Below, piece after piece: positions 50,600 through 59,804 of a stretch of 64,000 bases of DNA (within the stretch, counting starts at the first letter, position 1; every line of letters begins with the position of its first letter). The notes under the pieces are model-generated. The model made no database searches and was not told where the DNA came from. It saw only the letters and a program-made list of their open reading frames with translations. The stretch is taken from contig NZ_FPAP01000004.1 in NCBI RefSeq assembly GCF_900116415.1, forward strand, positions 1 through 64,000. Reading direction: 5' to 3'. The position numbers were made by a program, and so were the translations under genes. The DNA comes from Chryseobacterium formosense. Lineage in GTDB: Bacteria > Bacteroidota > Bacteroidia > Flavobacteriales > Weeksellaceae.

Positions 50600-50652
50600 A
50601 GCGATGTTTGTATCCGGCGCGGGCTTCGCCCGCGCCGGATACAAACATCGCT
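50600..50652. repeat. Perfect 25-bp stem hairpin with TTC loop between convergent hydrolase genes
   Basis: The left arm AGCGATGTTTGTATCCGGCG-CGGGC (50600-50624) and its exact complement (50628-50652) enclose a 3-nt loop. T-runs lie outside both arms, so it can terminate in both directions. The right arm supplies two bases of the minus-strand gene's TAG stop (50653-50651). The core GCGGGC-TTC-GCCCGC resembles the hairpin at 21262. Confidence 0.92.
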
Positions 50653-51475
50653 ATTTTTTATTCTTCAGCTTTTCAACTCTTTTTATTTCATTTAATAGCA
50701 ATGGAAATGCTGGATGAGCCATTCCGCCATGATCAAAACCATCGAGTTCATACAAAACCGTTTCTTTATGACCTTTGAGCTTCATCATTCGCCACATATA
50801 AGCATTTTCCTCATATCTTCCGAGAAGTTCCTTTTCACGGTCACCGGTAATCAAAAGCAAAGGTGGTGCATCGGCACGGATAAAATGCAAAGGAGCCATC
50901 TCATCAATTCTTGCATCCAATTCTTCAATTCCTTTTTCTTTTCTGGTGGTAAAATGAGAAATCATCTGTCCGCTGAAAGGGATAATTCCGGCAAGCTTAT
51001 TCGCATCAATCTGATATTTGTTTAAATAAGATTTATCCAAACCCACCATTGAAGCTAAATAACCACCTGCAGAATGCCCTGTAATAAAAACCAAGTCTTC
51101 GCTTCCGCCATAGTTTTTAATATTTTTAAAAACCCAGGCTGTTGCAGCTGCGGCATCTTCTATATATTTCGGAGCTTTTACTTTTGGAGAAAGTCGGTAA
51201 TTAACACCAATTACGGCTACTCCTTTGTTTTTTAATTCTTCGGGAATATCTTTTTCTCCACCTGTAATTCCGCCGCCATGAAACCAGATTACGGTTGGAA
51301 AGTTTTTAATATTGGTAGGAATATAAACATCTAAAACACATCTTTCATTGATGTAAACATCAGATTTATTGGTCTTTTCATCATAATAACGGATGTTAGT
51401 GATGGTTTTGTAATCCTGACCAAAGATTTGGATTGAAATGATGTTGAGTAAAAGAAATATAAAAAGTTTTTTCAT
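50651..51475 (-). CDS. Secreted alpha/beta hydrolase
   Basis: This 274-residue protein has a signal peptide (LFIFLLLNIISIQIFGQ), the oxyanion motif VIWFHGGGITGGEKD, the nucleophile elbow FITGHSAGGYLASMVGL (Ser in GHSAG), an acid in LLITGDREKE and a late His in ELDGFDHGGMAHP. It belongs to the BD-FAE/carboxylesterase type. Its stop codon lies in the arm of the large hairpin. The physiological substrate is unknown. Confidence 0.9.
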   Translation of the reverse strand: MKKLFIFLLLNIISIQIFGQDYKTITNIRYYDEKTNKSDVYINERCVLDVYIPTNIKNFPTVIWFHGGGITGGEKDIPEELKNKGVAVIGVNYRLSPKVKAPKYIEDAAAATAWVFKNIKNYGGSEDLVFITGHSAGGYLASMVGLDKSYLNKYQIDANKLAGIIPFSGQMISHFTTRKEKGIEELDARIDEMAPLHFIRADAPPLLLITGDREKELLGRYEENAYMWRMMKLKGHKETVLYELDGFDHGGMAHPAFPLLLNEIKRVEKLKNKK

Positions 51476-51504
51476 TTTAAATATTTTGGAAGTTTAATTT
51501 AGAT

Positions 51505-51700
51505 AAAAAACCTACAGATTTTCGCAGATGATTTAGTTTAAATTCTATCGTAAATTATAGTGTATTATTTGCCACGAATGCACGAATTTGACATTTGACA
51601 TTTGACATTTGACATATAAATCTTAATAATATTAATTCGTGCATCCGTGGCTATTCCGGTTTTACGCAATCATCTGTGAAAATCCGTTTGATCTGTGGGA
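51505..51700. repeat. Nested palindrome (CCACAGAT and CCACGAATGCACGAATT families) with heptamer core
   Basis: The outer arms CTACAGATTTTCGCAGATGA and, reverse-complemented from the right, CCACAGATCAAACGGATTTT then CACAGATGATT mirror each other. The inner arms are GCCACGAATGCACGAATT (51571-51588) and GCCACGGATGCACGAATT (complement of 51634-51651). The centre has four tandem copies of TTGACAT (51588-51615). Two repeat families seem to be nested here, between the hydrolase and uvrD-type genes. Confidence 0.85.
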
Positions 51701-51709
51701 AAATATTTT

Positions 51710-54046
51710 TTAAATCTTCGTCAGTTTAGCATATTTCAAAATCAGATTCTTCTCGCCTTCATGCAAGAAAACAACTTTTGCTTTGATGTTTTGAGGGTCT
51801 GTTCCGTCTAAGAAAGCAACTTCACCAATTCCGAAACGGTCGTGTCTCACCTTGTCTCCCACCTCAATATCCTGAGAAGAAGCTCCGCTTGGATTGATGA
51901 TTTTTGCCGTACTTACTGGCTTCAATTTTCTTGGTTCAGCAATGGGTTTATCACTTTCGCTTTTGGAAATTGTTTTCTTTTCGACCTTTTTAAAACTTCT
52001 CATTTCTGAGGGATATTCATCAAAAATATTGGAAGTTATACCTGAATTGTTGATAAATCTCTTTTCAATCGCAGGATTTAAAAATTCAATAAACTCATCA
52101 TCAACTTCACTCAAAAATCGTGAAGGTTCTGCATCGGTAATTTTCCCCCATTGAAAACGGGAAACTGCGTATGAAAAAAATGCCTGTTTTTCGGCTCTTG
52201 TTAAGGCAACATAGAATAAACGTCTCTCCTCTTCCAGATCTTCTCTGGTTGACGAACTCATGAAACTCGGGAATAAATTTTCCTCTAATCCTACCAAGTG
52301 AACTACCGGAAACTCCAGACCTTTTGATAAGTGAATCGTCATCAGCGAAACCATATCTTCATCGCCGTTCTTCTTATCCTGAGTGTCGGCTGAAAGGGCA
52401 ATATTTTCAAGGAAATTTGGCAAACTCGGATCTCCGTCTTCGATCTGCATCTGCTCTTCGATGAAACCTTGCATCGAGTTCATCAATTCCTGAACGTTCT
52501 CAACTCTTGAAATTCCTTCCGGAGTCTGGTCGTCTTTTAAAAATTTAATTAAACCGCTTCTTTTAGCAACTTCCATTGCAACGTTGTAAGCTGTTTCTGT
52601 TTTAAGCAAAACCTGAAACGCTTTAATCATCGACCAAAAATCACTCAACTTGGTAATTACCCCGTTATTAAAACCTAAATGTGGCGCATAAATCGGAAGG
52701 CTATCCAAAACTTTTGAAATCGAAAGATTCTGAGCATCTGCAAATACAATCAGCTTGTTTTGCGTTGTTTCACCAATCCCTCTCGCAGGATAATTGATGA
52801 TTCTCATTAAAGCTTCGGAGTCATTTTCATTCACTAAAAGCCTTAAATAACCTAATAAATCTTTAACTTCCTTTCTTTGGTAAAACGAAAGTCCGCCATA
52901 TACTTTATAAGGAATATTTTTTCTTCTTAAAGCATCTTCAAAGGCTCTGGTTTGAGAATTGGTACGGTACAAAATCGCAAAATTGCTGAATTTTCTTTGT
53001 TCCCGGTTGTGAAGTTCCCAGATATTTCCGGCAACGAAATTGGCTTCGTCTGCATCGGAAAGCGAACGGTACACTTTTATCTTCTCACCTTCTTCATTCT
53101 CACTGAAAACATTTTTCTTAAACTGCTGAAGATTTTTTGCAATAACAACATTGGCTGCATTGACGATATTCTGAGTCGAACGATAATTTTGTTCCAATGA
53201 AACGGTTACCGCTTCGGGATAATCTTTTTTGAAATTTAAAATATTATAAATATTGGCACCACGGAAAGAGTAAATCGACTGGGCATCGTCACCAACCACA
53301 CAGATATTTTCGAATTTTGAGGCTAAAGCTTTTACAATTAAATACTGAGAGTGGTTTGTATCCTGGTACTCATCTACCAAAATATATCTGAATCTGTCCT
53401 GATATTTTGCTAAAACTTCAGGAAATCTGGTTAATAATTCGTTGGTTTTTAACAATAAATCATCAAAATCCATCGAACCATTTTTGAAACATTCATCAAC
53501 ATATTTCTTATAAATCTTTCCCATGAATTTCATGTTGGCTTTTTCATCAGCTTCAATTAATTCAGGGTTGTTTTCGTAAGCTCTTACGGTAATCAGATTG
53601 TTTTTATAATTGGAAATTCTTGACAGAACTTTCTTTGGTTTGTATAAATCTCCATCAATATTTAGATCTTTGATTACTTTTTTAAGCACATTCAAAGCAT
53701 CCTGCTGATCATAAATTGTAAAGTTAGAGGGATAGCCTAAATAATGTGCCTCGCTTCTCAGAATTCTTGCAAAAACTGAGTGAAAAGTTCCCATCCAAAG
53801 ACTTTTCGCATTGCTTTGCCCTACAACTTTTGCAATACGCTCTTTCATTTCTTTTGCTGCTTTATTGGTAAAAGTAAGCGCAAGAATATTAAAAGGATCT
53901 ACTCCATTCGTAATCAAATGAGCGATACGCATCGTAAGAACACGTGTCTTCCCGGAACCTGCTCCTGCAAGAACCATCAGTGGTCCCTGTAACGTGGTAA
54001 CAGCTTCAAATTGTGATTCATTCAGTCCTTTCAAATAATCCTCCAT
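51710..54046 (-). CDS. UvrD/PcrA-type DNA helicase
   Basis: This 778-residue superfamily 1A helicase (3' to 5') has the Q-motif start LNESQFEAVTTLQGPLMVLA, Walker A GAGSGKTRVL, motif II ILVDEYQDTNHSQ, motif III GDDAQSIYSFRGA, motif IV LEQNYRST, motif V VSLMTIHLSKGLEF and motif VI RRLFYVALTRAE. The C-terminal PcrA-like tail is GDKVRHDRFGIGEV. It probably acts in nucleotide excision and mismatch repair and in removal of RecA. The gene is monocistronic by spacing. Confidence 0.95.
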   Translation of the reverse strand: MEDYLKGLNESQFEAVTTLQGPLMVLAGAGSGKTRVLTMRIAHLITNGVDPFNILALTFTNKAAKEMKERIAKVVGQSNAKSLWMGTFHSVFARILRSEAHYLGYPSNFTIYDQQDALNVLKKVIKDLNIDGDLYKPKKVLSRISNYKNNLITVRAYENNPELIEADEKANMKFMGKIYKKYVDECFKNGSMDFDDLLLKTNELLTRFPEVLAKYQDRFRYILVDEYQDTNHSQYLIVKALASKFENICVVGDDAQSIYSFRGANIYNILNFKKDYPEAVTVSLEQNYRSTQNIVNAANVVIAKNLQQFKKNVFSENEEGEKIKVYRSLSDADEANFVAGNIWELHNREQRKFSNFAILYRTNSQTRAFEDALRRKNIPYKVYGGLSFYQRKEVKDLLGYLRLLVNENDSEALMRIINYPARGIGETTQNKLIVFADAQNLSISKVLDSLPIYAPHLGFNNGVITKLSDFWSMIKAFQVLLKTETAYNVAMEVAKRSGLIKFLKDDQTPEGISRVENVQELMNSMQGFIEEQMQIEDGDPSLPNFLENIALSADTQDKKNGDEDMVSLMTIHLSKGLEFPVVHLVGLEENLFPSFMSSSTREDLEEERRLFYVALTRAEKQAFFSYAVSRFQWGKITDAEPSRFLSEVDDEFIEFLNPAIEKRFINNSGITSNIFDEYPSEMRSFKKVEKKTISKSESDKPIAEPRKLKPVSTAKIINPSGASSQDIEVGDKVRHDRFGIGEVAFLDGTDPQNIKAKVVFLHEGEKNLILKYAKLTKI

Positions 54047-54248
54047 ACTGCAAAAAAATTAGAAATACAAAATTAGTGTATTATAAGGAGAATTCAAATT
54101 TGTATTTGAGTTGAGTTATGTGAGTTGGTTTAATCGAATTTAAAAAATACAGTAAGTTTAAGCCAGACCAAAAATTCTTAAAAAAATATTAAAACTTTTG
54201 TAACAATAAGTCTAAATTTGACACTCATTGACAAAACAATTTCTATTT

Positions 54249-55562
54249 ATGAAAAAACGACTTCTTAGTGTTGCAGCAGCTGCCTTTTTCGGAGCAATGC
54301 TTAATGCACAGCAAATCAAATTTGAAGAGTATGATTTACCAAACGGTTTACATGTAATCTTACATCAGGACAATTCTGCACCGGTAGTTACAACAGGTGT
54401 AATGTATCACGTGGGAGCAAAAGACGAAGTAGTGGGAAGAACAGGTTTTGCACACTTCTTTGAGCACCTTTTATTCGAAGGAACTCCAAACATTAAAAGA
54501 GGAGAATGGTTTAAAATTGTTTCTTCAAACGGTGGACAGAACAACGCAAACACTACAAACGACAGAACATATTACTACGAAACTTTCCCATCAAACAACG
54601 AGCAATTAGGTCTTTGGATGGAAGCTGAAAGAATGCGTCACGGTATCATCAACCAAATCGGAGTTGATACTCAGAGAGAAGTTGTAAAAGAAGAAAAAAG
54701 ATTGAGAATGGATAACCAGCCTTACGGAAATCTTTTCACAAACGTACAGAAAAATCTTTTCACAAAACACCCGTATAACTGGTCTACAATTGGTTCTATG
54801 GAAGATCTGAATTCTGCAAAACTAGAAGAATTCCAGGCATTCTATAAAAAATATTATGTTCCGAACAACGCAACTTTGGTTGTAGCCGGAGACATTAAAC
54901 CTGAGGAAACAAAAAAATGGATCGAAACATATTACGGAAGCATCCCGAAAGGAACAGTTTATCCTAAAAACTTCCCGAAAGACGAACCTATCACAAAAGA
55001 AAAAGAAGTAACGGCTTACGATCCGAACATTCAGCTTCCTGCTTATGTTTTTGCCTACAGAACGCCGGGTAATAAAGAGAAAGATGCATATATTTTAGAT
55101 ATGCTTTCTTCATATTTAAGCAGCGGAAAATCTTCAGTTTTATATAAAAAATTAGTAGATCAGGAGAAAAAAGCACTTCAGGTATCGGCTTTCAACCAAG
55201 GTCTTGAAGATTACGGTATTTTCGCATTTTTTGCAATCCCAATGGGAGCTACAACGAAGCAGACTTTACAGACTGACATCGATGCGGAAATCAAAAAACT
55301 TCAGACGACTTTAATCTCTGATGAAGATTACCAAAAACTTCAGAATCAGTTTGAAAATCAGTTTGTCAATGCAAACTCTAGCATTCAGGGAATTGCAGCT
55401 TCATTAGCTACAAACCATGTACTAATGGGAGATACAAACCTTATCAACAAGGAAATTGATATTTACAAATCGATTACAAAGCAGGATTTACAGAATGCGG
55501 CTAAAAAGTATTTAAATTCTAACCAGAGAATCATCCTAAATTACTTACCTGAAAAAAAATAA
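54249..55562 (+). CDS. M16 zinc peptidase, catalytic subunit
   Basis: The ATG at 54249 gives a 437-residue protein with a signal peptide (KKRLLSVAAAAFFGAMLNAQ). The frame extends seven codons upstream without benefit. The inverted zinc motif HxxEH is seen in FAHFFEHLLFEG (His69, Glu72, His73), with the downstream glutamate in EVVKEEKRLRMDN. It is likely a periplasmic insulinase-like peptidase. TAAATTTG at 54213-54220 is a possible -7 box. A second M16 gene lacking the motif follows 54 bp later, a typical catalytic/non-catalytic pair. Confidence 0.93.
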   Translation: MKKRLLSVAAAAFFGAMLNAQQIKFEEYDLPNGLHVILHQDNSAPVVTTGVMYHVGAKDEVVGRTGFAHFFEHLLFEGTPNIKRGEWFKIVSSNGGQNNANTTNDRTYYYETFPSNNEQLGLWMEAERMRHGIINQIGVDTQREVVKEEKRLRMDNQPYGNLFTNVQKNLFTKHPYNWSTIGSMEDLNSAKLEEFQAFYKKYYVPNNATLVVAGDIKPEETKKWIETYYGSIPKGTVYPKNFPKDEPITKEKEVTAYDPNIQLPAYVFAYRTPGNKEKDAYILDMLSSYLSSGKSSVLYKKLVDQEKKALQVSAFNQGLEDYGIFAFFAIPMGATTKQTLQTDIDAEIKKLQTTLISDEDYQKLQNQFENQFVNANSSIQGIAASLATNHVLMGDTNLINKEIDIYKSITKQDLQNAAKKYLNSNQRIILNYLPEKK

Positions 55563-55616
55563 TCGTATAAAAACATCCGCGTTTTAGATATGATTATAAA
55601 TTTTAAATTTTTTACA

Positions 55617-57662
55617 ATGAAAAAACAATTTACATATATAGCCGTAGCATTTTTATTCTCAGGAATGCTTTCTGCACAAAAAATTGACATTAATGCAATG
55701 CCAAAACCAGGACCAACTCCTGCCATCAACATTGCGAAACCAAAAACTTTCCAGCTTAAAAATGGAATGACCGTAATGGTTGTTGAAAACAACAAATTAC
55801 CAAGAGTAAACGTGAGCCTTTCTATGGACAGACAGCCTTATTTCGAAGGTCCTGTAGCGGGAGTAAGCGAAATCATGGCAGATCAGCTTGGTAACGGAAC
55901 AACGACTTTAAGCAAAGATGCATTCAACCAGAAAATAGACTTTTTAGGAGCCAACCTGAACTTCTCTTCCGCTGGAGCTTCTTCAAATTCTCTTTCGAAA
56001 TATTTTCCTGAAGTTTTAAATTTAATGGCTGATGCAATCATCAATCCTAAATTTTCTGCTGACGAAATCACAAAATCAAAAGAAAGAGCAATTGAGGGAT
56101 TAAAATCTTCTGAAAAAAGTGCCGATGCTATTGCTTCAAGAGTTTCAAACGCGTTAGCTTACGGAAAAGAAACTTCAAGAGGTGAATTTGAAACTGAAGA
56201 GTCTTTAAAAAAGATTCAATTAGCAGATGTTCAGAATGTGTACAAAAAATATTATGCACCTGATAATGCATACCTTGTAATTGTAGGTGATGTAAAATTT
56301 GATCAGGTAAAACCAATGGTTGAAAAAGCTTTCAATAACTGGAAAAAAGCGGATACAAAATTCCCCGCTTTAGAACCGGCTGCAAATGTTGCTAAAACTG
56401 AGATCAACGTAGTTGATGTTCCTACCGCAGTACAATCTGTAGTTTCTGTAGGAAACCTGAACACATTGAAAATGAAAGATCCTAATTACTTCCCTGCAAC
56501 TATTGCCAACTACATTCTTGGTGGTGGTGGAGAAGCAAGACTTTTCATGAACCTACGTGAAAAAAACGGCTTCACGTACGGAGCTTATTCAGATATGAGC
56601 GCAAGCAAATATTCTCCTTCTTTCTCTGCTGAAGCAAGTGTGAGAAACGAGGTTACTGATAAGGCGGTAAAAGAATTCATGAACGAAATCAACGGAATTT
56701 CTACAGTAAAAGCTGACGAATTGGCAAATGCTAAAGCTAAATTAAAAGGAAGCTTCATCATGGCATTAGAGCAGCCTGCAACCATTGCAAGATTTGCTGT
56801 GAACCAAAAAGTTCAGGATTTACCTGCTGATTTTTATACAAACTATTTAAAATCGATCGATAAAGTAACTGCGGCTGATGTTTCTAATGCAGTAAAAGCT
56901 ACAGTTATGCCTAACCAGAGCAGAATTTTCATTGCCGGTAAAGCTTCCGACATCTCTGAAGGATTGGAAAAATTAGGATACCCTGTAAAATATTATGATG
57001 CTTATGCAAATCCTGTTGCAAAACCTGTTGCTCAAAAAGTTGATGCAAATGTAACAGTTGCTTCAGTTGTTGATAAATATATTAATGCAATTGGTGGCAA
57101 AGCAAACTTGTCTAAAATTTCATCATATACAATGACTGCTGCAATGTCTATGCAGGGACAGAACATCGATCTAAAAACTACAAAAGCTCAGGGAGGAAAA
57201 GAAGCACAAACAGTTTCTGCTGGTGGAATGACAGTTCAAAAGCAAGTTTTTGATGGAAAAACAGGTTATTCTGAGCAAATGGGACAAAAAGTTCAGATGA
57301 CTAAAGAAGAAATCGCTGACAACTTAAAAAATACTGAGCTTTTTGAAGAATTAGGTTTTGCTAAATCTGCAGATTACAAATTGACAGGAATTGAAAAAAT
57401 CAACGGTGAAGATTCTTATGCAATCAAAGCTGGTGATAAAGCTTATTACTATAGCGTAAAAACTGGTCTTAAAACAGGTGAGACCGAAACAGTATCTGCA
57501 CAGGGACAAACATTCACAGTTCCTACAACTTTTGCTGACTACAAAGATGTTTCAGGGGTAAAAATGCCTTATACCATTACCGTAAACCAAATGGGTATGG
57601 AGATGGTGATGAAAGTAAAATCTTACGAGGTAAATCAGGCTAAAGATTCTGACTTCAAATAA
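55617..57662 (+). CDS. M16-family protein without HxxEH, with extra C-terminal domain
   Basis: The ATG at 55617 gives 681 residues with a signal peptide (QFTYIAVAFLFSGMLSAQ). The M16 fold is present, but the zinc site is replaced by VAGVSEIMADQLGNG. The Arg/Tyr region of the partner subunit is intact (GGGGEARLFMNLREKNGFTYGAYS region, residues about 300-320). Residues about 480-681 form an added beta-rich domain (VDKYINAIGGKANLSKISSY, KQVFDGKTGYSEQMGQK) resembling a LolA-type or DUF4292-like fold. It is probably the partner of the upstream peptidase. Confidence 0.9.
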   Translation: MKKQFTYIAVAFLFSGMLSAQKIDINAMPKPGPTPAINIAKPKTFQLKNGMTVMVVENNKLPRVNVSLSMDRQPYFEGPVAGVSEIMADQLGNGTTTLSKDAFNQKIDFLGANLNFSSAGASSNSLSKYFPEVLNLMADAIINPKFSADEITKSKERAIEGLKSSEKSADAIASRVSNALAYGKETSRGEFETEESLKKIQLADVQNVYKKYYAPDNAYLVIVGDVKFDQVKPMVEKAFNNWKKADTKFPALEPAANVAKTEINVVDVPTAVQSVVSVGNLNTLKMKDPNYFPATIANYILGGGGEARLFMNLREKNGFTYGAYSDMSASKYSPSFSAEASVRNEVTDKAVKEFMNEINGISTVKADELANAKAKLKGSFIMALEQPATIARFAVNQKVQDLPADFYTNYLKSIDKVTAADVSNAVKATVMPNQSRIFIAGKASDISEGLEKLGYPVKYYDAYANPVAKPVAQKVDANVTVASVVDKYINAIGGKANLSKISSYTMTAAMSMQGQNIDLKTTKAQGGKEAQTVSAGGMTVQKQVFDGKTGYSEQMGQKVQMTKEEIADNLKNTELFEELGFAKSADYKLTGIEKINGEDSYAIKAGDKAYYYSVKTGLKTGETETVSAQGQTFTVPTTFADYKDVSGVKMPYTITVNQMGMEMVMKVKSYEVNQAKDSDFK

Positions 57663-57682
57663 GAATTCACATATTTTTAATA

Positions 57683-57710
57683 AAAACGGTGGCTTTTGCT
57701 GCCGTTTTTT
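57683..57710 (+). terminator. Terminator after the M16 pair
   Basis: AAAAACGGTGGC and GCTGCCGTTTTT pair with two G-T positions around TTTT, followed by a T-rich stretch. It lies 20 bp after the stop codon. Confidence 0.85.
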
Positions 57711-57731
57711 GTTTTTAGCATAAATCTTATT

Positions 57732-57761
57732 TTGTTGTTCGATAAAAAAAGATTAAATTTG
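57732..57761 (+). promoter_or_regulatory. Promoter of secG
   Basis: TTG (57732-57734), 19 nt and TAAATTTG (57754-57761) followed by C match the Bacteroidota consensus. The box lies 25 bp upstream of the ATG. Confidence 0.75.
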
Positions 57762-57786
57762 CCCATTCAAAAAGATATCAGAATTA

Positions 57787-58119
57787 ATGGATACTATATT
57801 TACACTATTGATGGTTCTAATTATGATTGCCAGCGTTTTATTGGTAATCGTTGTAATGGCTCAAAACCCGAAAGGCGGAGGTCTTTCCAGCACATTCGGC
57901 GGTGCATCTTCTGCACAGTTCGGCGTACAGAGAACCAATGATTTTATGGAAAAATCTACATGGACGTTAGGAACAGTAATCATCGTTTTGATTTTAATTA
58001 GCGTTGTGGTAACAGGTAAGCCTAAACAAACAGCAGCTCCTATTCCTGCACCAGCTAAAACAGAAGCTCCGGCTTCTTCAACAACTTCTGCTCCGGTAAG
58101 TGTTCCGGCTTCTAAATAA
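57787..58119 (+). CDS. secG: Preprotein translocase subunit SecG
   Basis: This 110-residue inner-membrane protein has two helices (IFTLLMVLIMIASVLLVIVV and WTLGTVIIVLILISVVVTG) around the conserved loop AQNPKGGGLSSTFGG. A Pro/Ala/Ser-rich tail follows, as is common in Bacteroidota. It assists SecYE-dependent export. It has its own promoter and terminator. Confidence 0.96.
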   Translation: MDTIFTLLMVLIMIASVLLVIVVMAQNPKGGGLSSTFGGASSAQFGVQRTNDFMEKSTWTLGTVIIVLILISVVVTGKPKQTAAPIPAPAKTEAPASSTTSAPVSVPASK

Positions 58120-58144
58120 GAACTTATTATTTAAAGATAAAATG

Positions 58145-58173
58145 AAAGCAACTCGATGGAGTTGCTTTTTTTT
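58145..58173 (+). terminator. Terminator of secG
   Basis: AAAGCAACTC-GATG-GAGTTGCTTT forms a 10-bp stem followed by a long T-run. It reaches the stop codon of the convergent glycosyltransferase gene. Confidence 0.9.
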
Positions 58174-59011
58174 ATTTCAGTTTGATTTTTTCTATCTGAT
58201 GTCTTAATTTTAAACCTGCTTTCAGAAGAGAATATTGTAAAGGTTTAGTTTCTTTATAATATTTATCAATAAAAATCTGCATGGCTCCGTAAAATCTTTC
58301 CAGATAGACATTATCTTTTATGGTGCTTTCTCCTTTGTGATGAAGAATAGATGCTTTACCGTAATAATAATTTTGGTAACCATGATTCAGTAAAGTGTAA
58401 CAGATGTCAATATCTTCACCGTACATAAAGTATTTTTCATCCAGTCCTCCGATTTCATTGTAAACATCAGTTTTAACAAGGAAAAAAGCTCCGGTAATCA
58501 CTTCCACTTCAGACACTTCAAATTCTCCGATATCATTTCTGTAATAAGACTTAGAATTATTTTTTTTAAACTTGGTAAAAAGCTTTTCGAAAGAATTAAA
58601 CATATCTGGAACGGATCTTTTGCTTTCAGGAAGAAATACGCCGTTCGTATCATGCATTCTTACACCAAGACAGCCAAAATTTGTTTTTGAATCGGCAAAA
58701 TCCAAAATTTCATTCATATAAAAGCCTTCGATTTCGGTGTCGGGATTTAAAATCAAAAGATATTCACCTTTTGCAGTCTGAATGGCTTTATTATTTGCTT
58801 TAGCAAAACCATCGTTTGTTTCAGAAGTGATAAAATGAAATTCAGGAAATTCAGAGACAAGATCTTTCCATGAAGTATCAGTTGAATTATTATCAATCAC
58901 AATTACTTCATAACTAATATTTCCCAAATATTTTTTAATGGAAAACAAACAGTTTTTCAGAAGATGTGTAACATTATAATTAACTATAATAATAGAAAGC
59001 TTTATCATCAT
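58172..59011 (-). CDS. Family 2 glycosyltransferase
   Basis: This 279-residue protein has the GT-A fold start LSIIIVNYNVTHLLKNCL, the nucleotide-sugar motif VIVIDNNSTDTSW, the metal-binding-type region LLILNPDTEIEGF and the acceptor-site segment FMYGEDIDICYTLLNHGYQN. It is related to rhamnosyl- or wall-polymer transferases, but the sugar is unknown. It directly follows recR (0 bp gap), so the two are co-transcribed. Confidence 0.92.
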   Translation of the reverse strand: MMIKLSIIIVNYNVTHLLKNCLFSIKKYLGNISYEVIVIDNNSTDTSWKDLVSEFPEFHFITSETNDGFAKANNKAIQTAKGEYLLILNPDTEIEGFYMNEILDFADSKTNFGCLGVRMHDTNGVFLPESKRSVPDMFNSFEKLFTKFKKNNSKSYYRNDIGEFEVSEVEVITGAFFLVKTDVYNEIGGLDEKYFMYGEDIDICYTLLNHGYQNYYYGKASILHHKGESTIKDNVYLERFYGAMQIFIDKYYKETKPLQYSLLKAGLKLRHQIEKIKLK

Positions 59012-59623
59012 TTAATCCTTTTCGTTGTAAGGTAATCTGTTGATAATCGATCTTCCCAAAGAAATTTCATCCGCATACTCAAGTTCATCCCCTACAGAAA
59101 TCCCTCTTGCAATACTGGAAAATTTAATATCAAAATTCTTGAACTTTTTATAGATATAATAAGCCGTTGTATCACCCTCCATGGTTGCGCTCAATGCAAA
59201 AATCAGCTCTTTTGCGTTACCTTCATTCAGTTTTCTCTCAATACTCGGAATATTCAATTGATTAGGTCCTACTCCCTCCATCGGAGAAATTTTTCCGCCC
59301 AAAATAAGATATTTCCCTGTGTATTTCCCTGTATTTTCAATGGCAATCACATCACGAACATCCTCTACAATACAAACCACCTCATCATTACGTTTATGGT
59401 TGCTGCAAATTTCACAAACATCAAAATCCGAAAAATTATGACATTCTTTGCAATACTTTATTTCGTTAACCAGATTTATGATCGATGTTCCCAGATTCGT
59501 TGCTCTCGAATTGGGCTGTTTCAGTAAATGAAGTGCTAAACGTAAAGCGGTTTTCTTCCCAATCCCCGGAAGCCCGGAAATTTCTTCTACTGCTTTTGCC
59601 AATACTTTACTTGGATAATCCAT
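59012..59623 (-). CDS. recR: Recombination protein RecR
   Basis: The ATG at 59623 (MDYPSKVLAKAVEEISGLPG) is the family start; 203 residues. It has a helix-hairpin-helix (LPGIGKKTALRLALHLL), a four-cysteine zinc finger (CKECHNFSDFDVCEIC), and a Toprim domain (VCIVEDVRDVIAIE to GDTTAYYIYKKF). With RecO and RecF it loads RecA on single-stranded gaps. The frame extends six codons upstream without family support. Confidence 0.96.
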   Translation of the reverse strand: MDYPSKVLAKAVEEISGLPGIGKKTALRLALHLLKQPNSRATNLGTSIINLVNEIKYCKECHNFSDFDVCEICSNHKRNDEVVCIVEDVRDVIAIENTGKYTGKYLILGGKISPMEGVGPNQLNIPSIERKLNEGNAKELIFALSATMEGDTTAYYIYKKFKNFDIKFSSIARGISVGDELEYADEISLGRSIINRLPYNEKD

Positions 59624-59804
59624 AAACACAAAAATAAGCATTCTAACCGAAAAATTAATCTAAAAACAATCTTTGAGGTATGGTTTTTGATAACTATTGA
59701 TTTTTTGAAAAACTCACCTCTAAATGATTTTAAAGATTTGAAAAAGCCTAAAAAAATTAATTACATTTACTCCACAAAATATAAACTTGAAATAAAATAA
59801 ACGA

